A stretch of 11,378 bases of DNA from Paracoccaceae bacterium (GCA_030625695.1 DAOUQK010000087.1:1-11378); one strand, 5' to 3'; shown: positions 1 to 7,732, counted from the stretch's first letter. Notes: generated by a model from the sequence alone, not told the origin. A program made the numbers and translations.

Positions 1-41
1 ACGTCAATCAACGCGACGGCAGACACCAAAAGGGTCTTCAC
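1..41 (-). CDS. mutT: MutT-like NUDIX hydrolase, N-terminal fragment (cut by window edge)
   Basis: Only 13 codons are visible, starting at a GTG whose last two bases lie in the argJ stop codon (GTGA, a 4-base overlap). The readable peptide is MKTLLVSAVALID, with GTG read as Met. This matches the usual opening strand of MutT-type 8-oxo-dGTP diphosphatases, which hydrolyse oxidised dGTP to prevent A:T to C:G transversions. The diagnostic NUDIX box lies beyond the window, so function is inferred from the first strand and from my knowledge that mutT often follows argJ in Rhodobacterales. The overlap implies translational coupling with argJ. Another NUDIX hydrolase remains possible. Confidence 0.6.
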   Translation of the reverse strand, partial: MKTLLVSAVALID

Positions 42-1264
42 GACCGGTAATCGGCGTTGATGTCGATATATCCGTGGGTCAGATCGCAGGTCCAAACGGT
101 CGCCTTGCCGTCTCCAAGCCCCAAATCAACTGCAATCACCAACTCCTGGCCTTTCATATGCGCCGCTGCGTCTTCCTCACGGTAATCCGGACTGATCCAG
201 CCTTTGTCGGCGACCAGAACATCGCCAAACCAGATACTCAGCAAATCCCGGTCCGCCGCAGCGCCAGATTTACCGATCGCCATGACAACGCGACCCCAGT
301 TCGGATCTTCCCCGGCGATGGCGGTTTTGACCAGCGGGGAATTGGCGATAGACAGGCCGTGGGTCTTGGCATCGGCGTCTGACACAGCACCCGTTACACG
401 GATTTCCACAAACTTGGTCGCGCCTTCTCCGTCGCGGACCACTTGATGCGCAAGGTCCAGCATCACGCCATGAAGTGCTTCGGCAAACGTGCTGTCTCCG
501 GTGACATCAACGCCGGACGCACCCGTGGCGCAGACCATCAAACTGTCAGAAGTTGATGTATCGCTGTCCACTGTGATGCAGTTGAATGTGGTATTGGCCT
601 GCGTGACCAAAAGCGCCTGCAAGGCGGATTGTTCGATCTTTGCATCGGTAAAGATGTAGACCAACATCGTCGCCATATCCGGCGCGATCATACCCGACCC
701 TTTGGCAAAGCCTGCAATAGACACTGTTTTTTCGCCCACCTGCACCTGAGCTCCGGCCCCCTTGGCATAGGTGTCCGTTGTCATGATCGCCTGTGCCGCG
801 CTTTTGATGGTATCGCTCTGTAATCCTGCGGCCAGCACTTCCAACCTATCGGTGATGCGCGCATGGGGCAGCGGTTCGCCAATGACTCCGGTCGAAGCGG
901 TGAAAATACGCGATACCGGAATATTGATCACATCACCCAAACTTCGGGTAATTTCAGCCACCGAATCCTGACCGTAGTGGCCGGTAAAGGCGTTGGCATT
1001 GCCGGAATTGACCAGTATGGCCGCGCCCGAATCCGTCGCCCCGCCCAGTTTTGTCTGGCAGTCCAGAACCGGCGCCGCGCGGGTCGACGATTGGGTGAAC
1101 ACTCCGGCCACCGCCGTGCCCGGGTCCATTACGGCCAGCATTACATCGGTGCGGCCCTGATATTTTATCCCGGCCGCAACCGTGGCAAACTTTACCCCCG
1201 GAATGACCGGCAGGTTTGGAAAGCCAGCGGGGGCCAACGGCGAACAGGGCATTGAGGTGGCCAT
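38..1264 (-). CDS. argJ: Bifunctional ornithine acetyltransferase / N-acetylglutamate synthase ArgJ
   Basis: This 408-residue cytoplasmic enzyme of arginine biosynthesis moves the acetyl group from N-acetylornithine to glutamate. In bifunctional members it also acetylates glutamate from acetyl-CoA. The length is normal for the family. Visible hallmarks are NSGNANAFTG (residues 86-95), the TASTGVIG oxyanion-hole region (122-129) and KGSGMIAPDMATML (188-201). The Ala198-Thr199 bond in the last of these is the expected self-cleavage site, and Thr199 becomes the N-terminal nucleophile of the beta chain. EDPNWGR and the C-terminal THGYIDINADYRS are also typical. The ATG has a GAGG ribosome site 9 bases upstream and lies 4 bp after the parvulin stop, so the two are co-transcribed. 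Whether it also uses acetyl-CoA cannot be told from sequence alone. Confidence 0.97.
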   Translation of the reverse strand: MATSMPCSPLAPAGFPNLPVIPGVKFATVAAGIKYQGRTDVMLAVMDPGTAVAGVFTQSSTRAAPVLDCQTKLGGATDSGAAILVNSGNANAFTGHYGQDSVAEITRSLGDVINIPVSRIFTASTGVIGEPLPHARITDRLEVLAAGLQSDTIKSAAQAIMTTDTYAKGAGAQVQVGEKTVSIAGFAKGSGMIAPDMATMLVYIFTDAKIEQSALQALLVTQANTTFNCITVDSDTSTSDSLMVCATGASGVDVTGDSTFAEALHGVMLDLAHQVVRDGEGATKFVEIRVTGAVSDADAKTHGLSIANSPLVKTAIAGEDPNWGRVVMAIGKSGAAADRDLLSIWFGDVLVADKGWISPDYREEDAAAHMKGQELVIAVDLGLGDGKATVWTCDLTHGYIDINADYRS

Positions 1265-1268
1265 TGCT

Positions 1269-2114
1269 TCAGTCCTCGATCAATTCCAGGTCAAGGATAA
1301 GGTCGGGCAACAACCCTTCCACCTCAGGTCGTTCAATCCTGGCAGCAGCAGTCAGTTCTTCGATTCTGGCCTCAACTGCGTCATCTTGCAATTGACCAAT
1401 AAGGTCGGCGCGGACGGCTTCCAGCGTTGGTGCCGCCTGTTGCCGTTTTTCGTTCAGGATGATCAGATGCCAGCCGAATTTTGTCTGCACCGGATCAGAG
1501 ATGCCACCTACGTCCATCCCGACAACCACTTCTCCAAACTCCGGTACCATGGCACCGACTGCAAACCACCCAAGATCACCGCCATTCGGACCAGAAGGCC
1601 CGGTTGATTTTTCGCGCGCCATGTCGGCGAAATCCGTACCCGCATCCAGATCAACCCTGATCTGCTTCGCCTCTTCCTCGGTCTCGACCAAAATATGTGC
1701 GGCGTGGTATTCATCCTCACCAAACCCAGAGGAATATTTGGCGTTATAGGCGTCAAGGACACTGTCTTCTCCACCGGCCTCGGCCATAACACCTTCGATC
1801 GCCTCTGCCGCCAATAACGCCCGCTCTTCGTTTTCCAATTGTATGGCGATGGTGCCAGATATGTGGCCGTCCAACGATTGACGCAAGGTTTCCTGTTGGA
1901 TCAACTGATCCAGAATCGCGCTGTACAAAACGTCGACTGGCAGGTTGCGGTACTTCTCGGGCAATGTCGCGCGGGCAATGATTATATGGCCAAGCGTGAT
2001 GTCCTGTCCATTGACCCGCGCAACAACGGAATTTGCATCCGGTGCGGCACTGGCGGGTAGGGCTAAAAGCAGCATGATCGCCAGAGATGGCAGAAATGTG
2101 AGACGTTTGGGCAT
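1269..2114 (-). CDS. Exported parvulin-type peptidyl-prolyl cis-trans isomerase
   Basis: A 281-residue periplasmic foldase that catalyses cis-trans isomerisation of peptide bonds before proline. Residues 1-23 form a Sec signal peptide: basic MPKR, a hydrophobic core of Leu/Ala, then PASA before APDAN, a plausible signal peptidase I site. Residues 30-130 are a helical SurA/PrsA-like chaperone arm. Residues 136-226 are the rotamase domain, with HAAHILVETEEEA (138-150), the GPSGPNGGDLGWF loop (172-184), a MVPEF segment (189-193) and FGWHLIIL (213-220). An acidic tail follows. The ATG at 2114 has AGGA 7 bases upstream. It is the first gene of the operon with argJ and mutT and diverges from secA, so its own export depends on the neighbouring gene's product. 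Its client proteins are unknown. Confidence 0.93.
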   Translation of the reverse strand: MPKRLTFLPSLAIMLLLALPASAAPDANSVVARVNGQDITLGHIIIARATLPEKYRNLPVDVLYSAILDQLIQQETLRQSLDGHISGTIAIQLENEERALLAAEAIEGVMAEAGGEDSVLDAYNAKYSSGFGEDEYHAAHILVETEEEAKQIRVDLDAGTDFADMAREKSTGPSGPNGGDLGWFAVGAMVPEFGEVVVGMDVGGISDPVQTKFGWHLIILNEKRQQAAPTLEAVRADLIGQLQDDAVEARIEELTAAARIERPEVEGLLPDLILDLELIED

Positions 2115-2133
2115 GAATTCATCCTATTCTTGG

Positions 2134-2151
2134 GCCGCGACAGGGCGCGGC
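2134..2151. repeat. GC-rich perfect inverted repeat in the divergent promoter region
   Basis: The arms GCCGCG (2134-2139) and CGCGGC (2146-2151) are perfect inverted repeats around a 6-base loop. The element sits just upstream of the TTGACA at 2153 and about 20 bases upstream of the parvulin start codon. It could be a hairpin in the parvulin leader RNA or a protein-binding palindrome. No poly-T follows on either strand, so it is not an obvious terminator. Short GC palindromes arise by chance in such DNA, hence low confidence in a function. Confidence 0.3.
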
Positions 2152-2152
2152 G

Positions 2153-2181
2153 TTGACACTGTTTGACCCGGCCCTTACATC
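2153..2181 (+). promoter_or_regulatory. Candidate sigma-70-type promoter for secA
   Basis: A perfect -35 hexamer TTGACA lies at 2153-2158. After a 17-base spacer comes TACATC (2176-2181), a weak match (3 of 6) to the -10 consensus. Alphaproteobacterial promoters often keep the -35 better than the -10. Transcription would start near 2188 and give a leader of about 100 bases before the secA ATG. The same DNA can be read as an in-frame upstream extension of secA, which homology argues against. I found no equally good promoter on the opposite strand for the parvulin operon. Confidence 0.35.
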
Positions 2182-2202
2182 GCCTTGTGGCATACCGCAA
2201 AA

Positions 2203-2253
2203 GCCGTCGCTTGCCCCGTTACTATGGGTTGCGGGCAGGACGGGCAAGGCGGC
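2203..2253 (+). other. Possible stem-loop in the secA 5' leader
   Basis: CTTGCCC (2210-2216) is complementary to GGGCAAG (2242-2248). The stem can extend outward through GCCG (2203-2206) pairing with CGGC (2250-2253) across a small asymmetric internal loop, giving 11 pairs around a 25-base loop. It would form in the leader RNA between the candidate promoter and the secA ribosome site. E. coli controls secA through leader translation (SecM), but no SecM-like arrest peptide is seen here. Function is speculative. Confidence 0.25.
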
Positions 2254-2290
2254 GATTGCCACGAATGTGTCAGAGGCGTTTGGAGCAAAC

Positions 2291-5014
2291 ATGCTGGGTA
2301 TCGGAACAATAACTAAAAAGATCTTTGGCACCCCAAATGACCGGAAAATCAAAGCGACCAGACCGCTGGTCGAACAGATAAACGCGCTTGAGCCTGAGTA
2401 CCAAAAGCTGAGCGATGATGAGATCAAGGCCAAGACGCAGGAATTGGTCAAAAAGGTCATGGACGGCGCTGAGCTGGACGACCTTTTGGTCGAAGCCTTT
2501 GCCAATTGTCGCGAGGCCGCCAAACGCGCGCTGGGCCTGAGGGCTTTTGATGTGCAGCTGCTGGGCGGGATATTCCTGCATCAGGGCAATATTTCCGAAA
2601 TGAAGACCGGCGAAGGCAAAACACTGGTCGCCACTTTTCCGGCCTATCTGAACGCGCTTGGTGGTAAGGGCGTGCATGTGGTCACGGTCAACGATTATCT
2701 GGTCAAACGGGATGCAGACTGGATGGGTAAGGTGTTTGACGCACTTGGTCTGACCAGTGCTGCGATCTGGTCCGGTATGGGGCCCGAAAACAAGCTGGCG
2801 GCGTACGGTTGTGATGTCACCTATGGCACCAACAACGAATTCGGCTTTGACTATCTGCGCGACAACATGAAGTCTGAGTTGAAAGAGGTGTTCCAGAAGC
2901 ACCACAACTTTGCCATCGTCGACGAAGTCGACAGTATCCTGATCGACGAGGCGCGGACACCTTTGATCATCTCGGGCCCGTCCGAAGACCGGTCTGAACT
3001 TTACAATACAATCGACGCCGTAATCCCGACCCTGTCGGACGAGCATTTTGATCTGGACGAGAAAACTCGTGGTGTGACGTTCACCGACGAAGGCAACGAT
3101 TTCCTTGAACAGCAATTGCTGGCGCGTGATTTACTGCCCGAAGGTCATTCACTTTATGACCCGGAAAGCACCACAATTGTGCACCACGTCAATCAGGGCC
3201 TGCGCGCACATAAACTTTTCATCAAGGACAAGGATTATATCATCAGCAACGGCGAGATCGTGCTGATTGATGAATTCACTGGCCGGATGATGCCGGGTCG
3301 CCGCCTGTCAGACGGGCTGCATCAGGCAATTGAGGCAAAAGAACAGGTCGAGATTCAGCCAGAAAACGTGACACTGGCCTCGGTCACCTTCCAGAACTAT
3401 TTCCGGCTTTATGACAAGCTGGCGGGCATGACGGGTACGGCATTGACCGAAGCCGAGGAATTTCAGGAAATTTACGGCCTTGGTGTGATCGAAGTGCCAA
3501 CCAACATGCCCATTGCCCGGGTCGACAAAGACGACATGGTATTCCGCACAGCGCGGGAAAAATACCAAGGCATGATCGAGGCGATCAAAAAGGCCCATGC
3601 CAAGGGTCAGCCGGTTCTGGCTGGCACCACGTCGATAGAAAAGTCCGAGATGCTTAGCACGATGCTGACTGAGACGGGGATCAAACATAATGTCCTCAAT
3701 GCCCGCCAGCACGATAAAGAGGCGCAGATTGTCGCTGACGCGGGCCGGTTGGGCCAGGTCACGATTGCCACCAATATGGCCGGACGCGGGACCGACATTC
3801 AGTTGGGCGGTAACGTCGATATGAATGTGCTTGAGGCGCTGGCAAAAGACCCCGAGGCCGATCCGGATGAGCTCCGCAAAGCCGAAGAGGCGCTGCATGC
3901 CGAAGAAAAGAAAAAGGTGATCGAGGCGGGTGGCTTGTATGTCATGGCCTCGGAACGCCACGAAAGCCGCCGTATTGATAACCAGTTGCGCGGCCGCTCT
4001 GGCCGTCAGGGTGACCCGGGTAAAACCGTGTTCTTTCTCAGCCTCGAAGACGATCTGATGCGCATTTTCGGTTCGGAACGGCTGGAAAAAGTGCTGACCA
4101 CCCTGGGCCTTAAAGAGGGCGAGGCGATCATTCACCCCTGGGTCAACAAATCGCTGGAACGTGCGCAGGCCAAGGTTGAGGGGCGCAACTTTGATATGCG
4201 CAAGAACATCCTCAAGTTTGATGATGTGATGAACGACCAGCGTAAGGTGATTTTTGGTCAACGGCACGAAATCATGGCAGCCGATGACCTGTCCGATGTC
4301 ACCGCCGACATGCGCCATCAGGTGATTGACGATCTGGTGGATGCACATATGCCCGCCAATACCTATGCCGACCAATGGGACACCGAAGGGCTGTATGCTC
4401 AGGCGATCGAAAAACTGGGCATCGATGAACCCGTGATGGAATGGGCCGCCGAAGAAGGCGTGGATGACGATGAGATTCGTGAGCGCCTGATCAAGGCGAC
4501 GGACGAAATGATGGCGAAAAAGGCCGTGGCCTTTGGCCCGGAAACCATGCGCAACATCGAGAAACAGGTCCTGCTGCAATCCATTGACACCAAATGGCGC
4601 GAGCATCTTTTGACATTGGAACATCTGCGTTCGGTTGTGGGTTTCCGGGGGTACGCTCAGCGTGATCCGCTGAACGAATACAAGAACGAAGGCTTTCAAC
4701 TTTTCGAAAACCTGCTGGACGGGTTGCGCGAAACCGTGACCGAAAATCTGGCCCGCATCCGGCCGCTGACTGAAGAAGAACAGCGTCAGATGATGGCGCA
4801 GGCGGCAGCGCAGCAAGGGTTGATGCAGGCACCGGACGGCCCACCTTTGGCTGAACCTGAAGCCGGGGCTGAATCTGTGGCCGATACATCTGAAAAAGCC
4901 GCAGTTGGATTTGTTGAAGATGATCCAACTACATGGGGTAATCCCGGTAGAAACGAAAAATGCCCTTGTGGCAGTGGCAAGAAGTTCAAGCATTGTCATG
5001 GTCGGCTGACCTAA
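2291..5014 (+). CDS. secA: Preprotein translocase ATPase SecA
   Basis: A 907-residue motor ATPase that drives unfolded preproteins through SecYEG, working between cytosol and inner membrane. The frame is open from 2153, but homologues begin MLG-GTI-KK-FGTPNDRK, and the ATG at 2291 has GGAG 5 bases upstream, so I start there. In order: nucleotide-binding domain 1 with Walker A MKTGEGKT (residues 104-111) and Walker B VDEVDSILIDEART (DEVD at 211-214); the preprotein cross-linking region; TGTALTEAEEF; domain 2 with GRGTDIQLGGN and the SERHESRRIDNQLRGRSGRQGD arginine-finger region; then scaffold, wing and helical hairpin. An acidic, Gln/Ala-rich linker leads to the zinc tail CPCGSGKKFKHCH, with ligands C891, C893, C902 and H903, which contacts SecB and lipids. 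No key residue is missing. Two hairpins follow the stop. Confidence 0.98.
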   Translation: MLGIGTITKKIFGTPNDRKIKATRPLVEQINALEPEYQKLSDDEIKAKTQELVKKVMDGAELDDLLVEAFANCREAAKRALGLRAFDVQLLGGIFLHQGNISEMKTGEGKTLVATFPAYLNALGGKGVHVVTVNDYLVKRDADWMGKVFDALGLTSAAIWSGMGPENKLAAYGCDVTYGTNNEFGFDYLRDNMKSELKEVFQKHHNFAIVDEVDSILIDEARTPLIISGPSEDRSELYNTIDAVIPTLSDEHFDLDEKTRGVTFTDEGNDFLEQQLLARDLLPEGHSLYDPESTTIVHHVNQGLRAHKLFIKDKDYIISNGEIVLIDEFTGRMMPGRRLSDGLHQAIEAKEQVEIQPENVTLASVTFQNYFRLYDKLAGMTGTALTEAEEFQEIYGLGVIEVPTNMPIARVDKDDMVFRTAREKYQGMIEAIKKAHAKGQPVLAGTTSIEKSEMLSTMLTETGIKHNVLNARQHDKEAQIVADAGRLGQVTIATNMAGRGTDIQLGGNVDMNVLEALAKDPEADPDELRKAEEALHAEEKKKVIEAGGLYVMASERHESRRIDNQLRGRSGRQGDPGKTVFFLSLEDDLMRIFGSERLEKVLTTLGLKEGEAIIHPWVNKSLERAQAKVEGRNFDMRKNILKFDDVMNDQRKVIFGQRHEIMAADDLSDVTADMRHQVIDDLVDAHMPANTYADQWDTEGLYAQAIEKLGIDEPVMEWAAEEGVDDDEIRERLIKATDEMMAKKAVAFGPETMRNIEKQVLLQSIDTKWREHLLTLEHLRSVVGFRGYAQRDPLNEYKNEGFQLFENLLDGLRETVTENLARIRPLTEEEQRQMMAQAAAQQGLMQAPDGPPLAEPEAGAESVADTSEKAAVGFVEDDPTTWGNPGRNEKCPCGSGKKFKHCHGRLT

Positions 5015-5044
5015 GTCATTTGCCCTAAAACCGCCCAAATGACT
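5014..5044 (+). repeat. 9-bp inverted repeat immediately after the secA stop codon
   Basis: AGTCATTTG (5014-5022) is perfectly complementary to CAAATGACT (5036-5044), giving a 9-bp stem around a 13-base loop. It starts at the last base of the secA TAA. No T-run follows, so it is a poor intrinsic terminator. It may protect the secA mRNA 3' end or act together with the next hairpin 4 bases downstream. Confidence 0.5.
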
Positions 5045-5048
5045 CCGC

Positions 5049-5074
5049 AAGGCGGCCACATGTTGGCCGTCTTT
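5049..5074 (+). terminator. Probable rho-independent terminator of secA
   Basis: AAGGCGGCCA (5049-5058) pairs with TGGCCGTCTT (5064-5073) across the 5-base loop CATGT, giving ten pairs including one G-U wobble, with a very GC-rich core. Only a short TTT (5072-5074) follows or overlaps the stem base, so termination may be partial. The position, 34 bases after the secA stop and 45 bases before the next start codon, fits the end of a secA transcript or an attenuator before the downstream pair. Confidence 0.5.
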
Positions 5075-5118
5075 GCCTGTCACACCACCTCTTGACGCAA
5101 CAGGTGTCGGAGGTCGTG

Positions 5119-6150
5119 ATGTCTAAGAAAAATATGTTTGTAATGGTTGGTGGTACACTTACATGTGCCCTGGCGATCGGGTTTTTCATGCAGCGCGGTG
5201 AATCCGCGTCACCGCGAAATCTGATGCCTCCTCTGCCTACCAAAATTCAGCAAGTGGTTTTGAAACCGGCAGTAACCCTCAAAGGTTCTGCGGGCCCCGC
5301 GCCATTGATGACTGCGGATGTGGCAACCCAATCTGACATGCAAAACCTTGTTCTTGCCTCGTCCAGCGCACCGGTGATGATCTCGGCTTCGTTACCGGAA
5401 AAGCCACATTGGGCGCAAAAGCAAGTACAGGCATCGGCGCAAGGATCCGCGCCTCCTGTTGATCCTGTTTCCCCGCAATTGGGTTGCGATGTGACGGCTA
5501 CGGCGACGCCGGGTGATCTGGCGATGATCTCGCTAAAGGTTACGGCTCCGTGTTTTCCCAACGAACGCCTGACGATTCACCACTCTGGCATGATGTTCAC
5601 GCAAGTGACTGATCCTGCCGGTGACATGTCGGTAAACGTGCCAGCCCTGAATGACCGTGCAGTTTTCATCGTGGCCTTTGGCGATGGCAAAGGCACCGTG
5701 GCCATTGCCAATGCACCCGACGTTCACAAATTTGACCGGGTCGCCGTGCAATGGATTGGCAATCTTGGATTTCAGGTTCACGCCCGTGAATTTGGTGCCT
5801 CTTACGGCGAGGTCGGCCATGTCTGGTCTGGCGCAAAGGCTGATACCCAGGCAGAGTCCGGTTTTGTCACCCGTCTTGGCGTCAGCGATACCCTTTTGCC
5901 GCAGATGGCCGAGGTCTATACCTTCCCGTCCGGCACCACCTCCATGTCCGGTGTTGTTGCCCTTAGCATCGAGGCCGAAGTGACCGCAAACAATTGTGGC
6001 CGTGATATTTCGGCCCAATCGTTAGAGCTTCGCGATCGTTCTTCGTTACGGATACGTGATTTAGCGCTGGCAATGCCAAATTGTGACGCTGTTGGTGACT
6101 TTCTGGTGTTGAATAATCTGGTCGAAGACCTGACTATCGCTTCAAGATAG
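5119..6150 (+). CDS. Unrecognised exported or membrane-anchored protein downstream of secA
   Basis: I do not recognise a named family for this 343-residue protein. The ATG at 5119 is preferred over an upstream in-frame TTG at 5092 because GGAGG lies 5 bases before it. Residues 1-4 are MSKK and residues 6-23 are hydrophobic, with no clear cleavage site, so it is a signal anchor or uncleaved signal with the rest in the periplasm. Residues 30-120 are rich in Pro, Ala, Ser and Gln and look like a flexible stalk. Residues 121-215 (between LGCDVTATA and RVAVQWIG) look beta-rich, perhaps an immunoglobulin-like sandwich. C123/C145 and C293/C322 could form two disulfides, and C16 lies in the membrane segment. 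It ends 22 bp before the PstS/OmpA fusion gene, implying one operon. No catalytic motif is visible. Its position after secA does not prove a role in secretion. Confidence 0.85.
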   Translation: MSKKNMFVMVGGTLTCALAIGFFMQRGESASPRNLMPPLPTKIQQVVLKPAVTLKGSAGPAPLMTADVATQSDMQNLVLASSSAPVMISASLPEKPHWAQKQVQASAQGSAPPVDPVSPQLGCDVTATATPGDLAMISLKVTAPCFPNERLTIHHSGMMFTQVTDPAGDMSVNVPALNDRAVFIVAFGDGKGTVAIANAPDVHKFDRVAVQWIGNLGFQVHAREFGASYGEVGHVWSGAKADTQAESGFVTRLGVSDTLLPQMAEVYTFPSGTTSMSGVVALSIEAEVTANNCGRDISAQSLELRDRSSLRIRDLALAMPNCDAVGDFLVLNNLVEDLTIASR

Positions 6151-6172
6151 ACGCAACCAAACAGGATCGCTT

Positions 6173-7732
6173 ATGAACTGGTCCCGTGCGGCGATTTTCG
6201 CCGCACTTTTCTTTTTGTCTGCCGCTTCAGTGGCATCAGCGCAGGACGTCACCCTAACCTCGCGCGATGGCAAGGTTGAAATCGCCGGCACCCTTCTGGG
6301 GTTCGACGGTGAATTCTACCGTGTGGAAACCAAATTCGGAGAGTTGACGATCGACGGCTCTGGCGTGTTATGTGACGGACCCGGTTGCCCCAGCCTGACC
6401 AACTATGTGGCCGAAGTGATCTTTTCAGGTTCGTCCGTCATGGCCGAATCCTTACTACCGGCCCTGGTCGAAAGCTTTGCCCACGAAAACGGACTGACCG
6501 CCAGTCGGACGGAACTGGCCGAGGCCCGGTATCAATATGAACTGTCGGATGCGGAAACCGGTGTGGTGGTTGGTCGGTTCATCTTTCTGGCCAGCAATAC
6601 CGATCAGGGATTTACCGATCTTCTAAGTAATCAGGCCGATATGGTCCTGGCTTCACGCGAAATTCGCACCGAGGAACGCAATCGCGCCTATGACGCCGGA
6701 ATGGGCGATATGACGGGCCGTAATCGTGCCCGGGTTCTTGCGCTGGATGCGATGGTGCCAGTGGTGGCGCTGGATAATCCTTTGGACCGGATATCAACGC
6801 CTGAACTGGCGCAGGTCTTTGCCGGGGAAATCACCAATTGGGCAGATATCGGCGGCCCTGATGCCCCTATTGTGCTTCACCTGTCGGCCAATGGCTCCGG
6901 CCTGGCGCAAGCGGTCGAGGATCGTCTGTTGGGCCCGGTAAAGCTGACGCTGGACGACAATATAACCCGGCATGCGCGCAGCAGCGTCATGGTTCAGGGG
7001 GTGGCAGATGACCCGTTTGCCATCGGCATAGCCCGCTTTGCCGAGGCTGGAAAGGCAAGGGCACTGACCCTGACCGGCGAATGCGGGTTCTCGTTGCAGG
7101 CCGACCGGCGCAGCATCAAGACCGAAGATTATCCGCTGAACTCGCCCATGTTCCTGTATCTTCCGGTGCGGCGCCTGCCCAAACTGGCGCGTGAATTCCT
7201 AGCGTACACCAGTGGCCCACAAGCCCAGTTGGAAATCCGCCGCGTCGGTTTTGTCGATCAAACACCCGAGCATATTGGTCTGGACACCCAAGGTGACCGT
7301 CTGGCAAATGCCATCCGTATCGCGGGCGAAGAAGTCCCGCTTGAGGAATTGCAGCGCATGGTTGACCTGATGGAACCAATGCAACGCCTGACAACTTCAT
7401 TCCGGTTTGAAACCGGATCGACCCGGCCAGATGCCCAGTCGCGCTCTAATGTATCCCAATTGGCTTTGGCATTGGGCGGTGGTCGCTATGACGGCAAACA
7501 GTTGATATTTGTGGGTTTCAGCGACGGTCAGGGACCGGCCTCTGGAAATCAGCGTATCGCATTGAAACGGGCAAAATCGGTTCGAAATGCGGTGTTGAAA
7601 CTGACCGACACGGCAGATTTAGGTCAGGTGCGCATCACCGTTGACGCCTTTGGCGAAGCGATGCCAATGGCCTGTGATGACAGCGATTGGGGTCGGCAAG
7701 TCAACCGGCGGGTCGAGGTCTGGGTGCGATAG
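6173..7732 (+). CDS. Secreted PstS-like solute-binding domain fused to OmpA-like peptidoglycan-binding domain
   Basis: A 519-residue periplasmic protein. Residues 1-23 are a signal peptide (hydrophobic core, ASA before QDVTL). Residues 25-75 are a small beta-rich segment with C68 and C72. Residues 80-355 resemble phosphate-type binding proteins: SGSSVMAESLLPALVESF (85-102), LASREIRTEE (159-168), LDNPLDRISTPELAQVFAGEITNW (200-223) and ANGSG (239-243). In PstS the last loop normally carries Arg, Asp and GSGT for phosphate. Here it is SANGSGL, so the ligand may differ. Residues 405-519 form an OmpA C-terminal domain, with D451 and R467 at the expected diaminopimelate-binding places and NRRVEVWVR at the end. 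It likely sits on the cell wall. AGGA lies 6 bases before the ATG. No pstC, pstA or pstB is nearby, so a transport role is doubtful and sensing or scaffolding is possible. Confidence 0.9.
   Translation: MNWSRAAIFAALFFLSAASVASAQDVTLTSRDGKVEIAGTLLGFDGEFYRVETKFGELTIDGSGVLCDGPGCPSLTNYVAEVIFSGSSVMAESLLPALVESFAHENGLTASRTELAEARYQYELSDAETGVVVGRFIFLASNTDQGFTDLLSNQADMVLASREIRTEERNRAYDAGMGDMTGRNRARVLALDAMVPVVALDNPLDRISTPELAQVFAGEITNWADIGGPDAPIVLHLSANGSGLAQAVEDRLLGPVKLTLDDNITRHARSSVMVQGVADDPFAIGIARFAEAGKARALTLTGECGFSLQADRRSIKTEDYPLNSPMFLYLPVRRLPKLAREFLAYTSGPQAQLEIRRVGFVDQTPEHIGLDTQGDRLANAIRIAGEEVPLEELQRMVDLMEPMQRLTTSFRFETGSTRPDAQSRSNVSQLALALGGGRYDGKQLIFVGFSDGQGPASGNQRIALKRAKSVRNAVLKLTDTADLGQVRITVDAFGEAMPMACDDSDWGRQVNRRVEVWVR

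Noticed and set aside
2153..2290. Upstream in-frame extension of secA by 46 codons from a TTG
   Set aside because: Known SecA proteins begin at the MLG-GTI sequence, the ATG at 2291 has GGAG at good spacing, and the extension overlaps the likely promoter.
2224..2316. A 30-codon frame (MGCGQDG...) in the secA leader overlapping its start, considered as a leader peptide
   Set aside because: It has no ribosome site, no hydrophobic signal and no arrest-like motif, so there is nothing to support translation beyond an ATG.
2270..3115. A 281-codon open frame antisense to the secA start
   Set aside because: It shows no domain or ribosome site and fully overlaps the SecA nucleotide-binding region, so it is explained by codon bias.
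3308..5083. A 591-codon open frame antisense to secA
   Set aside because: It lies opposite the strongly conserved secA, its translation has no recognisable domain and is rich in His, Phe and Gln as expected from reverse-reading biased codons. It is a shadow frame.
5092..5118. TTG start extending the unknown gene, or a TTGACG -35 box
   Set aside because: GGAGG sits 5 bases before the ATG at 5119 and none precedes the TTG. No -10 sequence is found at 16-18 bases from TTGACG.
5533..6018. A 161-codon minus-strand frame opposite the unknown exported protein
   Set aside because: It has no ribosome site or domain, and the plus-strand frame has a signal anchor and operon spacing. This is a shadow frame.
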